From contig NZ_NRSW01000001.1 in NCBI RefSeq assembly GCF_002288635.1, forward strand, positions 3,243,852-3,307,851: a DNA stretch of 64,000 bases, in the 5' to 3' direction. The stretch's first letter is position 1. Each line of letters begins with the position of its first letter. The position numbers and the translations under genes were made by a program. The DNA is from Mucilaginibacter sp. MD40. Lineage in GTDB: Bacteria; Bacteroidota; Bacteroidia; Sphingobacteriales; Sphingobacteriaceae. The notes below the pieces were generated by a model. The model saw only the letters and a program-made list of their open reading frames with translations. It ran no database searches and was not told the origin of the DNA. Positions 44,824-53,913 of this stretch are shown here, one piece after another.

Positions 44824-45675
44824 TCAGGGTTTAAGTTTCTCTAAAACGAATTTTTCAAATGAATTTACCGCGATGTTTTGATCGTGGTGTTTGAGTAGGG
44901 AGATATGCGTATCATCCAGGTTAGGGAAAATTCCATTTGTCCTGATCACCTGAAGATCTGGCGGAACCATATTACGCGGTAACACCGTAAATCCCATACC
45001 TGCCTTTACCGCTGCTATGGTACCCGCATAGCTGTGGCTGGAAAAAACAATACGCCATTTGCGTTTCATGTGCTCAAGCGCGTAAATAGCTCTCGCCCTG
45101 TAAACACAGGGCTGAGGAGATAATACCAGCGGTATGGGCTGATCCTGATCAAATTCAGTGATATGCTTATTTCCTATCCATTCTAACGTTTCAGACCATA
45201 CATCCAGCCCGTTAGGAAAATCCTCCGGCCTGTTCATTTTCACCAAAACCAAATCAAAATCCTTTTTCTTAAAACGCGCAAAAAGGTTAAGCGTAAGGTC
45301 ACATTCCACATTAAGCATAATACGCGGGTGCAGCGAGGCAAATTCTGTAAGTACATCGGAAAGAAAAACGCTGGCAAAATCTTCCGGCAAACCAAATCGC
45401 ACTTCACCCTGCAGTTCAGGATGCTTAAATCTATCTTCCACATCACGGTTCAATTGCACAATCTTCCTGGCATAGGTAATTAAAATTTCACCGTCAGGAG
45501 TGAGTGATAGCTGCCTGTTTCTCAGAAAAAGCGGCTTCCCTATCTGTTGCTCAAGCTTGGTAATCTGCTGACTTACTGCTGATTGTGTTCGATGTATCTT
45601 ATGGGCGGCACGGGTGAAACTACCTGTTTCGGCAACGGCTATAAAGCATTCGAGATTTAACGCGTCCAAATACAT
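44824..45675 (-). CDS. LysR family transcriptional regulator
   Basis: A 283-residue LTTR. The winged helix-turn-helix is at residues 1-60 (FIAVAETGSFTRAAHKIHRTQSAVSQQITKLE, seen in pieces such as GSFTRAAHKIH). A substrate-binding domain occupies about 85-283. It is divergent from dabB across 89 nt, the classic LTTR layout, so it probably controls the carbon-uptake operon, perhaps as a CbbR/CcmR-like CO2-status sensor. The specific effector is not deducible. Confidence 0.9.
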   Translation of the reverse strand: MYLDALNLECFIAVAETGSFTRAAHKIHRTQSAVSQQITKLEQQIGKPLFLRNRQLSLTPDGEILITYARKIVQLNRDVEDRFKHPELQGEVRFGLPEDFASVFLSDVLTEFASLHPRIMLNVECDLTLNLFARFKKKDFDLVLVKMNRPEDFPNGLDVWSETLEWIGNKHITEFDQDQPIPLVLSPQPCVYRARAIYALEHMKRKWRIVFSSHSYAGTIAAVKAGMGFTVLPRNMVPPDLQVIRTNGIFPNLDDTHISLLKHHDQNIAVNSFEKFVLEKLKP

Positions 45676-45736
45676 TATTAGAAAATCTTATTATATATAT
45701 TAAAATTATTCGTTTTTCTTATATACAAACATACAA

Positions 45737-45744
45737 TAAGTTTG
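45737..45744 (+). promoter_or_regulatory. Putative -7 element of the dabB-dabA operon
   Basis: TAAGTTTG matches TAnnTTTG and lies 20 nt before the dabB ATG. The -33 box is weak, as expected if the LysR protein activates. Upstream, ATTAG-N5-CTTAT (about 45677-45691) is an imperfect dyad that could be an LTTR site. Confidence 0.45.
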
Positions 45745-45764
45745 CGGCAACAAAAAACGTTAAA

Positions 45765-47108
45765 ATGATTATAGCATTACACTTCTTTATTCAACTTTTC
45801 AATTTAGACAGGCTTAGCGCAATAATGATAAGCCTTGTGTTGTTTGTTGCCATATGCATCGGCTCATTCTCGTTACGCTACCTAAGGGGCGACAGCAATA
45901 GAAAGACATTCTTTGTAAACCTTACAATCATGGTAACAACTGTGATAGTAATGGTAAGTGCAGACAACATATTTTTGCTATGGTCAGCATGGGTAATTAG
46001 TAATGTTTTCCTAACCAGACTAATGCTGCACAAGGCAGAATGGAAAGCAGCCAAAGCATCTGCCGTTCTTGCACAAAAAAACTTCGCTTTAGGTGCCCTA
46101 TTTCTTGGTACCGCTTTAATGATATTGTACAACCTTACCGGCGAAACCTCCATACAAACTATCCTTACCAAACCTTTAAACAGCGAATGGCAAGCAGTTG
46201 TTGGTCTTCTGCTCCTAATGGCAGCTATGTCGCAATCGGCATTATGGCCATTCCATAAATGGCTTACCAGTTCGTTAAACTCGCCAACGCCGGTATCAGC
46301 TATCATGCATGCCGGTTTAGTTAATGGTGGCGGGTTTTTACTCGCACGTTTTGCTCCGATGCTGTTAGGACAGCCGCAAATACTCAACCTGATATTTATT
46401 ATGGGAATAGTTACCGCATTATTGGGAACACTATGGAAATTAATGCAAAGCGATGTAAAACGGATGCTCGCCTGTTCCACAATGGGGCAAATGGGCTTCA
46501 TGATTGCCCAATGTGGTTTAGGTTTATTCCCGGCCGCTGTTGCCCACCTGTGCTGGCACGGCTTATTTAAAGCCTATTTATTCCTGTCATCGGGCTCGGC
46601 CGCCAAAGAGAAACGGCTCGATCTTGACTACCCGCCATCCTTTAAAGATTTTGCCAAGGCTTTGTTTTGCGGTGTGTTAGCTGCCGCTACGTTTTCAATA
46701 ACCAGCGAAAAGCACTTATTAGTAGCAGACACATCGTTATTCCTTACCTTTCTTTCGCTGATAGCAGGTACTCAATTCGCCCTTCCGATCGTAAGAGGTC
46801 AGTCCGGAATAAAATTTTTGGCGGGTGCAGGCGCCGGTATATTGATGGGCGCATTTTACGGCCTAAACGTGTACATCATCGAATGGGTACTCGCACCGCT
46901 TCATTTATCAATTCCTCAACCTTTAAATTTTGTACACTTTACAGGTGGAGGATTATTATTCGTTTCCTGGCTATACATGTTGTTTATGCCTGATCCGAAC
47001 AAGCGCGCGCTTCCTGAATGGTTGCTCAAAGGGTATGTTAAAATGCTAAATGCCAGCCAACCACACCGTAAAACAATTACCGCCAACCGTAACGAATACC
47101 AGTTCTAA
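45765..47108 (+). CDS. dabB: DabB-like proton-conducting membrane subunit (NuoL/MrpA family)
   Basis: A 447-residue polytopic protein of the complex-I antiporter-like family. The core GLLLLMAAMSQSALWPFHKWLTSSLNSPTPVSAIMHAGLVNGGG is recognisable in pieces (AMSQSALWPFHKWL, SPTPVSAIMHAGLVNGGG), with the lysine/histidine pathway residues typical of NuoL. Further helices carry STMGQMGFMIAQCGLG and AHLCWHGLFKAYLFLSSG. It is followed after 19 nt by the DUF2309 gene, so it is the DabB partner. In DAB complexes it couples cation flow to CO2 hydration by DabA. Confidence 0.88.
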   Translation: MIIALHFFIQLFNLDRLSAIMISLVLFVAICIGSFSLRYLRGDSNRKTFFVNLTIMVTTVIVMVSADNIFLLWSAWVISNVFLTRLMLHKAEWKAAKASAVLAQKNFALGALFLGTALMILYNLTGETSIQTILTKPLNSEWQAVVGLLLLMAAMSQSALWPFHKWLTSSLNSPTPVSAIMHAGLVNGGGFLLARFAPMLLGQPQILNLIFIMGIVTALLGTLWKLMQSDVKRMLACSTMGQMGFMIAQCGLGLFPAAVAHLCWHGLFKAYLFLSSGSAAKEKRLDLDYPPSFKDFAKALFCGVLAAATFSITSEKHLLVADTSLFLTFLSLIAGTQFALPIVRGQSGIKFLAGAGAGILMGAFYGLNVYIIEWVLAPLHLSIPQPLNFVHFTGGGLLFVSWLYMLFMPDPNKRALPEWLLKGYVKMLNASQPHRKTITANRNEYQF

Positions 47109-47127
47109 AACATTAAACCTACAAACA

Positions 47128-49353
47128 ATGCAAAAACAAGATTTTGGGGACGAAACCCTTGAACTTCCGTTGATTGACGACTGCGCTACAGTTGAAAGCG
47201 CGGTTGAAAAGAGCTGGTCAAAAATAGCACCTTTCTGGCCGCTTAAAAACCTTATCGCTGTAAACCCTATTGCTGGCTTTGAAGACCTGCCATTTAAAGA
47301 AGCACTTGTACAAGCCAAGGCTTATTTCCAGCAAACAGAAATGCCGGCTGGTATGCAAGAGGTAAACAGGCAAAGCATCAAATGGCTGCAAGCATTTTTT
47401 GATGAGGGCCAGGCCACCATAAAAATGCCATTTAAAAATGCCGGTTTATTTAAAAGTACGCTATCCTTAATACGCTTCGATAGCCAGATCCATCAAAATG
47501 ATGAGCATAAAATAAACTGGATTAAACAGCAACCCAATGAACCCGAAGCTTTCATTGCCAGCGCACTCTCCTACCTAAAAATTGAGCAGCATGATTGGGA
47601 TTTGTTTCTCTCCCTTATGCTGACGACTTTACCCGGCTGGGCGGCTCACATACAGTACAAGGCTAATTGGGCTGCAGGTTCATCTTCAGCAGAACAAAGC
47701 GAATACCTCGCTTTCAGGTTAGCCCTCACCTGCCTCATTTGGCCTGATGCCAAAAAACTAATAAACTGGCATAAAAATGCTTTGAACAGCGCCAATCAAG
47801 AGAATACCTATAACGATATTTTCAGTGCGGAGCTATCATACCAATACAAGCTACTAAAACAGTTCGGTGATTACGCACCGCCGCAAGAACAGAAAAAGCC
47901 CAAAGCGCAAATGGTTTTTTGTATTGATGTAAGGTCAGAGCCTTTCAGGCGGGCTATAGAAGCACAGGGCAATTACGCCACTTACGGTTTCGCGGGCTTT
48001 TTTGGCTTGCCGGTTTCCATTTCTAACCCGGTTACCCACGAGAGCTATGCATCATGCCCGGTGTTGCTTAAACCTGCCTATAATGTAGCACAAACGCCTG
48101 ATGAGGCAAATCAATCAAATGTGCACAAACACAATCGGCTAACTTTACTAAAAAAACTTTATCAATCACTTAAATACACATTTACTACTCCATTTAACCT
48201 GGTAGAAACCGTTGGTTCAACAACGGGGTTATGGATGTTTGCCCGCACTCTTGCCCCAAGGGCGGCCGATGCTATGCAGGCCGGACTGAAGAAAACCATA
48301 GCACCTGATTTTCACACAAAGACAGATGTACGTAACATCCCTTTATCACAGCAAATAGGGATAAGCGCCAACGCCTTAAAAATGATAGGGCTTACAGAGA
48401 ACTTTTCGCCGATGGTAGTTTTCTGCGGCCACGGTAGCGCAACGGTAAACAATACATTTTCTACCGCCCTTGACTGTGGCGCATGTGGTGGCAGGCATGG
48501 CGGCCCTAATGCCAGGGCACTTGCCGAAATATTAAACAGTAAGGCCGTAAGGTTCGGGCTTTCAGAACAAGGGATAAACATTCCTGACGAAACGTTTTTT
48601 GCTGCAGCAGAGCATAATACCACCACCGACGATGTAGAAATATACATAAACGAAAAAGACCTGTCGCCTACGCTTTCAGGCCATCTCAAAAAATTGAGAG
48701 AGGCGCTTAAGGCTGCGCAGATCAGCGCTGTTCAATACAGGGGCGGGCAAATACCTGCAGAAACCGCCAATGGGAGCAATTTACGTAAATCTGTAGCCAG
48801 ACGGTCTACAGACTGGGCCGAGGTGCGCCCGGAATGGGGACTTGCCGGAAACGCCAGCTTTATTATTGGCCCGAGATGGCTTACCGAAAACATTAACCTG
48901 GAAGGCCGCTCATTCCTGCATTCTTACGAGTGGCAAACAGACAATAACGGGAGCCTGCTAACTTCCATACTCACCGCGCCAATGGTTGTAGGGCAATGGA
49001 TAAACGCCCAGTATTTGTTCTCTACCCTTGACAATGTAGCCTTTGGCGCCGGGAGCAAGATAACCAACAACATAACCGGGAAAATCGGCGTTATGCAGGG
49101 AAATGCCAGCGACCTGATGCATGGCTTGCCACTGCAGTCGGTGTTTGCTACTGATACCACGCCATACCATACCACCCTGAGGTTGACTGTAGTAGTATAC
49201 GCGCCCAAAGAGACCATTTCAGGGATAATTGCGCAGCAAGCCATATTACAGAAACTTTTTGGAAACGGGTGGCTACATATGATATGCCTTGACCCTACCG
49301 ACCATAAAAAGTACCGGCTTGTTCGCGACTTGGGTTGGACGCATATCAATTAG
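47128..49353 (+). CDS. dabA: DabA (DUF2309) inorganic-carbon transporter subunit
   Basis: From ATG 47128 the product is 741 residues; a start at 47050 would overlap dabB. The beta-carbonic-anhydrase-like zinc site is intact: C265 and D267 in VFCIDVRSE, H435 in FCGHGSATVNN and C450 in ALDCGACGGRHGG. The 15-residue H-to-C spacing equals that of Halothiobacillus DabA (H524, C539). DabA with DabB is an energy-coupled CO2-to-bicarbonate trap. It ends 62 nt before a DUF6671 gene on the same strand. Confidence 0.92.
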   Translation: MQKQDFGDETLELPLIDDCATVESAVEKSWSKIAPFWPLKNLIAVNPIAGFEDLPFKEALVQAKAYFQQTEMPAGMQEVNRQSIKWLQAFFDEGQATIKMPFKNAGLFKSTLSLIRFDSQIHQNDEHKINWIKQQPNEPEAFIASALSYLKIEQHDWDLFLSLMLTTLPGWAAHIQYKANWAAGSSSAEQSEYLAFRLALTCLIWPDAKKLINWHKNALNSANQENTYNDIFSAELSYQYKLLKQFGDYAPPQEQKKPKAQMVFCIDVRSEPFRRAIEAQGNYATYGFAGFFGLPVSISNPVTHESYASCPVLLKPAYNVAQTPDEANQSNVHKHNRLTLLKKLYQSLKYTFTTPFNLVETVGSTTGLWMFARTLAPRAADAMQAGLKKTIAPDFHTKTDVRNIPLSQQIGISANALKMIGLTENFSPMVVFCGHGSATVNNTFSTALDCGACGGRHGGPNARALAEILNSKAVRFGLSEQGINIPDETFFAAAEHNTTTDDVEIYINEKDLSPTLSGHLKKLREALKAAQISAVQYRGGQIPAETANGSNLRKSVARRSTDWAEVRPEWGLAGNASFIIGPRWLTENINLEGRSFLHSYEWQTDNNGSLLTSILTAPMVVGQWINAQYLFSTLDNVAFGAGSKITNNITGKIGVMQGNASDLMHGLPLQSVFATDTTPYHTTLRLTVVVYAPKETISGIIAQQAILQKLFGNGWLHMICLDPTDHKKYRLVRDLGWTHIN

Positions 49354-49415
49354 GCTTTGAACCTTTAAACTTAAGAACGTGGTTGCGTTAGTCCACAGCA
49401 CTTATTAACAACAGT

Positions 49416-50270
49416 ATGGGATTCTCTGACAGTATTTTTTTTCGGCGCGATTTCCTGATTGCTACCCATCATCGTAAAGAAGATGCGATTGGGCCTGTAT
49501 TCAGGGAAAAGTTCGAGGCAAACATCATAGTGCCTGAAAATTTCAATACTGATGTTTTCGGCACCTTTAGCGGTGAGATAGAAAGAACCGGTACTCCCCT
49601 TGAAACAGCCAGGCGAAAATCAAAAGCCGCTTCAGAGGCTTTCAACGCTAACCTGGTTATTGCCAGCGAGGGGTCTTTTGGTCCTCATCCGTCACTATAT
49701 TTTATACCTGCAGACGATGAAATATTGTTGTTAACCGACTATGAAAATAACCTGGAGATAGCGGTAAGAGAAGTTTCTACGAAGACAAATTTCGCGGGCA
49801 AAGAAGTAAAGACCCGGGATGAATTGAAGAGCTTTTGCGAAACTTCCGGCTTTCCTGATCACAAAGTAATTTTAAAAACCGTGGATGAGGGTCATTCAAC
49901 TATCATTAAGGACATCCAAAGCTGGGACGAGTTACAGTCAACCGCGGAAATGCTACTGGCAATATACGGAAAGCTTTTAATAGAAACGGATATGCGGGCA
50001 ATGAACAACCCGACCAGGATGTCGGTAATTGCGCAAGCCGCCGAAAAACTGGCCAACCTCATGAACTCCAAATGCCCTCGTTGTAAAACTCCCGGGTTTG
50101 ATGTAGGTAAAAGTGAGCCGGGCCTGCCGTGCAGTTTATGTAAGCTACCTACTGAAAGTACTTTAAAACATGTTTACATATGCAAAAAATGCGGCTATCA
50201 TGAGGATTTGTATTATCCCTATAAAAAAACGTTTGAAGACCCTCAATACTGTCAATGGTGTAACCCATAA
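49416..50270 (+). CDS. DUF6671-like protein with C-terminal zinc ribbon
   Basis: A 284-residue soluble protein. The N-terminal domain (about 10-195) begins with IATHHRKEDAIGPVFREKF, a pattern I recall from DUF6671. The C-terminal 60 residues contain Cys pairs (CPRCKTPGFD, CSLCKLP, CKKCGYHED, CQWCNP) that form one or two zinc ribbons. The function is unknown. It follows dabA by 62 nt and precedes sua5 by 11 nt, so it may be part of the DAB operon. Confidence 0.65.
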   Translation: MGFSDSIFFRRDFLIATHHRKEDAIGPVFREKFEANIIVPENFNTDVFGTFSGEIERTGTPLETARRKSKAASEAFNANLVIASEGSFGPHPSLYFIPADDEILLLTDYENNLEIAVREVSTKTNFAGKEVKTRDELKSFCETSGFPDHKVILKTVDEGHSTIIKDIQSWDELQSTAEMLLAIYGKLLIETDMRAMNNPTRMSVIAQAAEKLANLMNSKCPRCKTPGFDVGKSEPGLPCSLCKLPTESTLKHVYICKKCGYHEDLYYPYKKTFEDPQYCQWCNP

Positions 50271-50281
50271 TTAATTAAACA

Positions 50282-51244
50282 ATGGCTCAAATAGAAACAG
50301 CAATAGGAAACGATATTTATAAAGCGGCAGAATTACTGCGCGCCAATGAACTGGTAGCTATACCTACCGAAACAGTTTACGGACTGGCCGGTAACGCGTT
50401 TTCAGAAACGGCCGTTAAACAAATATTCCATGTTAAACAACGGCCGGCCAGTAACCCGCTCATCGTACATGTACATCATGCGGATGCTTTAAATGAATTT
50501 GTAAAGGAAATACCCGCCGAAGCTAAATTATTACTTGATGCATTTACCCCAGGGCCTTTAACTTTCCTGTTGCCTAAAAGAAATAACGTACCCGATCTGG
50601 TAACCGCCGGATTACCGGATGTGGCCATAAGGATACCCAACCATAAACTTACCCTGGCTTTGTTAAAGGAAGCGACGCTGCCCATAGCCGCGCCAAGCGC
50701 AAACCCTTATACCTATATAAGCCCCACAAGCGCGGAACATGTATACAAGATGCTGCATGGAAAAATACCTTACATCCTTGATGGTGGGCCTTGCACCTTA
50801 GGGCTTGAATCAACCATTATTGGATTCCCGGAAGGCGTGCCTACCCTGTACCGGAAAGGCGCTATCACTATTGAAGAAATTGAGGCTCAAATAGGCAAAG
50901 TAAGGCTTGCAACAACAGAAAAGATAGTTGCACCGGGCATGCATCTGAAACATTACAGCCCTAAAACAAAGCTTATTTTAAGTGATGATCCCGAACAGGA
51001 TATCTACAACTATCGGCATCAAAGAACAGGGCTTATCACTTACAATACTTACTCGAATGCATTGGCGACTGAAGATCAGGTATTGTTATGCCAGCATGAT
51101 GATTTTAAAATAGCCGGAGCTAATTTATATGCGGCCATGCATCTGATGGATAGCCGTAATTATGATGTCATCATCGCACGCAAATTTCCGGAAACAGGTA
51201 TTGGCTTGTCAATAAATGACCGCCTAAACCGAGCAAAGACTTAG
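50282..51244 (+). CDS. L-threonylcarbamoyladenylate synthase (Sua5 type)
   Basis: A 320-residue protein with a YrdC/TsaC domain (about 8-195: IPTETVYGLAGNAF, KQRPASNPLIVHV, TPGPLTFLLPK, APSANPYTYISPTSAEHV) and the extra C-terminal Sua5 domain (about 220-320, LKHYSPKTKLIL). It makes threonylcarbamoyl-AMP from threonine, bicarbonate and ATP for the t6A37 tRNA modification. The bicarbonate requirement is a curious link to its DAB neighbours. It lies 11 nt after the DUF6671 gene. Confidence 0.92.
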   Translation: MAQIETAIGNDIYKAAELLRANELVAIPTETVYGLAGNAFSETAVKQIFHVKQRPASNPLIVHVHHADALNEFVKEIPAEAKLLLDAFTPGPLTFLLPKRNNVPDLVTAGLPDVAIRIPNHKLTLALLKEATLPIAAPSANPYTYISPTSAEHVYKMLHGKIPYILDGGPCTLGLESTIIGFPEGVPTLYRKGAITIEEIEAQIGKVRLATTEKIVAPGMHLKHYSPKTKLILSDDPEQDIYNYRHQRTGLITYNTYSNALATEDQVLLCQHDDFKIAGANLYAAMHLMDSRNYDVIIARKFPETGIGLSINDRLNRAKT

Positions 51245-51317
51245 CCAGAAAACGCTATAAAAACATACTACTCACACTGAAATACTAATTAAAAACAAAT
51301 ATTAAGCAGATAGAAAA

Positions 51318-51626
51318 ATGAAAAAGCAAGCAAACGAATTTACACTCATTGACGGTACTTTTTCTGTATCGGAAGCAAACGAACTGTTACTAACGCTCTT
51401 CCAGAACAAGCTTCGTTTCCACAGGTTAAAAAGCTTTAGTCATCAGGAAATGTGGGGTATACCTGATGCAAAATCTGAAAAACGTATACAGCAATTGGAA
51501 CAAGAGATCGAAAGAATATCGCATTTCTTAAAAGATAAGGACCAGGACGAAGATTTTGAGATACATGCTAATATTAAAATAGAATACGTGCGCGAACAGA
51601 ACAAGTTATTGCAGCAAACCGCCTAA
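51318..51626 (+). CDS. Small coiled-coil-like protein of unknown function
   Basis: A 102-residue charged protein. The first part reads LIDGTFSVSEANELLLTLFQNKLRFH, then a helix KRIQQLEQEIERISHFLKD with a heptad pattern. I recall similar small proteins as conserved hypotheticals in Sphingobacteriaceae. It has no signal or TM. It is the probable last gene of the dab run, 73 nt after sua5. Confidence 0.6.
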   Translation: MKKQANEFTLIDGTFSVSEANELLLTLFQNKLRFHRLKSFSHQEMWGIPDAKSEKRIQQLEQEIERISHFLKDKDQDEDFEIHANIKIEYVREQNKLLQQTA

Positions 51627-51766
51627 TCTTTAACTATGATAAATTGATATAGATACTTCAAAGTCCTTTTTGGATAGATACCAAAGTACAAACTCACCCC
51701 CGCTTTATCGTTTTAAATAGCATTAAGCGGGGGTATTTAATTGCCTGCCAATTGGTATATTCGTTC

Positions 51767-52918
51767 ATGTATTTTGTGTTCGGGCTTCGCAGTTCGTTAC
51801 TTCTTGCCTTTTTTATTCATTTGGTTGTTTACGCAGTACTTTTTTTAAAGCGGAGCGTACAACGAGGCAGGTTATCCGAACGGTTAATCGGGATTTTCTT
51901 TTTACTGGCTGCATTGTTTATTGCTCCCTGGATGCTGGGCTTTGGCGGCTGGTACGATACCCAACCCTACCGGGATATCTTATTCTACGTACCCTTTTTA
52001 CAGCCTTTGTTTTTTGGCCCGCTCCTGTATTTCTACGTAAAAACACTTACCAACGTAAATTATCGGCTCACTAAAACCGACTTATTACATTTTATACCAG
52101 GATCAGTTTACTTGTTATGGACAATCGCTGTATTCGTTGTAGATAAACTATTACTCAAGCGCTATTACATGATGAATGGCAGAACAGATCCCGATTTTGA
52201 CCCGTGGTTTAGTTGGATATGGCTGGGCAGCGTTCTTGTTTATCTTATTCTTACAATAAAGCATTATCGGAAGTATAAATTATACAGTAGGGCGGAGTTT
52301 TCTTTTGCAGATATAGTAAGCTTTCATTGGCTCAGAAACTTCCTTTACGCGTTCACCACCTTAAGTGCGCTCTTTTTATTTGAACATATACTATCACTCA
52401 TCGTAGAACTCCATTACGGACAAGCCTGGTATTATTTTTTAGCATTCGCCATTATCTGTTATTATATGGCAATTAGTGCTTACGGAAATAATTTCGTCCC
52501 GGAATCTAAACTTAATTTTCAGCCGGAGAACTTAGAAGCTTACCAGGAGGCCATGACAACAGAAATACCCCTCCCCTCCGCAGATCATTCCTGGATGATA
52601 CCCTGGAAACAAAAACTCGAACAAGCCATGGCTGATCGTATCTTTCTTTCCGAAGATCTTACCCTCTCGGACCTGGCCCAGCAGCTCGAAACAAATGCAT
52701 CATTACTCAGTAAAGTGATCAATAGCAGTTACGGACAATCATTCAATGACTTTATTAATTCGGCAAGGGTTAATGAGGCTATTCGCCTTATGAAAGATCC
52801 TTACTATCAAAACTACAGTTTGCATGCCATTGCGTTAGAAGCAGGCTTTTATTCAAAAGCCACCTTTAACAGGGCGTTTAAAAAGTTTACCGGGACTAAC
52901 CCAAGCGAGTATTTTTGA
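51767..52918 (+). CDS. Membrane-bound AraC-type regulator
   Basis: From ATG 51767 the protein is 383 residues. The first about 240 residues contain six to seven hydrophobic helices forming a membrane sensor. After a linker comes a C-terminal AraC DNA-binding domain (about 285-383: LTLSDLAQQLETNASLLSKVINSSYG, ALEAGFYSKATFNRAFKKFTGTNPSEYF in pieces). This design is frequent in Bacteroidota. The DoxX gene follows after 85 nt on the same strand and may be a target. Confidence 0.85.
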   Translation: MYFVFGLRSSLLLAFFIHLVVYAVLFLKRSVQRGRLSERLIGIFFLLAALFIAPWMLGFGGWYDTQPYRDILFYVPFLQPLFFGPLLYFYVKTLTNVNYRLTKTDLLHFIPGSVYLLWTIAVFVVDKLLLKRYYMMNGRTDPDFDPWFSWIWLGSVLVYLILTIKHYRKYKLYSRAEFSFADIVSFHWLRNFLYAFTTLSALFLFEHILSLIVELHYGQAWYYFLAFAIICYYMAISAYGNNFVPESKLNFQPENLEAYQEAMTTEIPLPSADHSWMIPWKQKLEQAMADRIFLSEDLTLSDLAQQLETNASLLSKVINSSYGQSFNDFINSARVNEAIRLMKDPYYQNYSLHAIALEAGFYSKATFNRAFKKFTGTNPSEYF

Positions 52919-53003
52919 AAATGAGCTAATTTAGTTGACTCATAACATGATTTGAGGCGATGCAACAGCAACAAGTGCGGAAATTGCACCAAAAACTCAA
53001 ATC

Positions 53004-53489
53004 ATGACAAATTATTTCAAGTCTTTTACCCGGCCACATGTGTTACCGCACTGGTACCAGGACCTCCTTACAGCAATACCGCGCATAGTGTGCGGGTACT
53101 TACTCACATCCGATTTTGGCTCCTCCAAATTTGGCCTGCCATGGAGCCCTGCGGATAGCAACCTTCATTTGTTTGAAGTATCCTTTTGGTTCCCGGGTGA
53201 TGTAGCCGAATATGGCGGTATTTTTAAAATGTTCCCGGTATTCTTTGCCTGGATGGGCGCTTTTAGCGAAGCTGTTGGCGGGCTTTTTATTGTATTCGGA
53301 TTTCAAACAAGGCTTTTTAGTATATTAATATTGTTGACCATGCTTGTAGCTGTGTTTTTGCAACAGTGGCATAACGGAATGTGGAGCATGTTGCCGGCAC
53401 TGGGCTTTGCCTGGGTGGCAATGTATAGCAGCGTATTAGGCAGCGGGCGTTTCGGTATCGATTATTTAATTACACGATCAAGCAAATGA
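53004..53489 (+). CDS. DoxX family membrane protein
   Basis: A 161-residue protein with four hydrophobic helices. Family features include MGAFSEAVGGLFIVFGFQTRLFSILILLTMLVAVF in pieces (EAVGGLFIVFGFQTRLFS) and a conserved Arg near helix 1 (IPRIVCGYLL). DoxX proteins are poorly defined membrane proteins linked to redox stress. A start at 53004 has a purine-rich upstream region. The next gene overlaps its stop by 4 nt (ATGA). Confidence 0.82.
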   Translation: MTNYFKSFTRPHVLPHWYQDLLTAIPRIVCGYLLTSDFGSSKFGLPWSPADSNLHLFEVSFWFPGDVAEYGGIFKMFPVFFAWMGAFSEAVGGLFIVFGFQTRLFSILILLTMLVAVFLQQWHNGMWSMLPALGFAWVAMYSSVLGSGRFGIDYLITRSSK

Positions 53490-53848
53490 AAAAGATAATA
53501 ACAATCTGCATGTTCACTGCTTTCGCGGTGTTGCAATTTAGCTGTGTTCAAAAAACAAAAAAGGTGATTATTCACTTGAAACTACACGTTACCGGCATAA
53601 AAGACATCAAAAGTGCAGGGATAAGGGGCGATGGAAAACCATTAAGCTGGGATAAGGACTTAGAGATGAAACCTTTGATTAAAGACTCGCTATATATAGC
53701 CACTTTTACTACGGTTACAGGCTATAATTTTGTAGAATGCAAATTCACGGTTAACGGCCAAACGGAATTAAACGGGCAACCTAATCGAAGAATCAATTTT
53801 AAAGACAGGAATGAAGTAAACTACGAGGCAACTTTTAATCAACCATAA
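53486..53848 (+). CDS. Small lipoprotein with a CBM/E-set-like domain
   Basis: A 120-residue protein with a lipobox (VLQFSC, Cys at residue 20). The mature part reads like a starch-binding/esterase N-terminal beta-sandwich (IRGDGKPLSWDKDLEMKPL, TVTGYNFVECKFTVNGQTELN). Carbohydrate or peptide binding is possible; no catalytic residues are visible. It is translationally coupled to doxX by a 4-nt overlap and followed by a strong terminator. Confidence 0.6.
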   Translation: MKKIITICMFTAFAVLQFSCVQKTKKVIIHLKLHVTGIKDIKSAGIRGDGKPLSWDKDLEMKPLIKDSLYIATFTTVTGYNFVECKFTVNGQTELNGQPNRRINFKDRNEVNYEATFNQP

Positions 53849-53855
53849 TATGCTC

Positions 53856-53893
53856 AATAATAAAGGGTGCCTGTTATGGCACCCTTTATTATT
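53856..53893. terminator. Perfect 16-bp terminator hairpin
   Basis: AATAATAAAGGGTGCC (53856-53871) pairs perfectly with GGCACCCTTTATTATT (53878-53893) over a 6-nt loop. It lies between convergent genes and serves both. Confidence 0.85.
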
Positions 53894-53913
53894 GTTTATG
53901 CTTTATCTCTTGA

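Noticed and set aside
45878..46501. 207-codon minus-strand frame inside dabB
   Set aside because: Antisense to a clear antiporter-family protein, with no independent coding signal.
47050..47127. Longer start for DabA
   Set aside because: It would overlap dabB by 59 nt and add residues not typical of DUF2309; ATG 47128 fits better.
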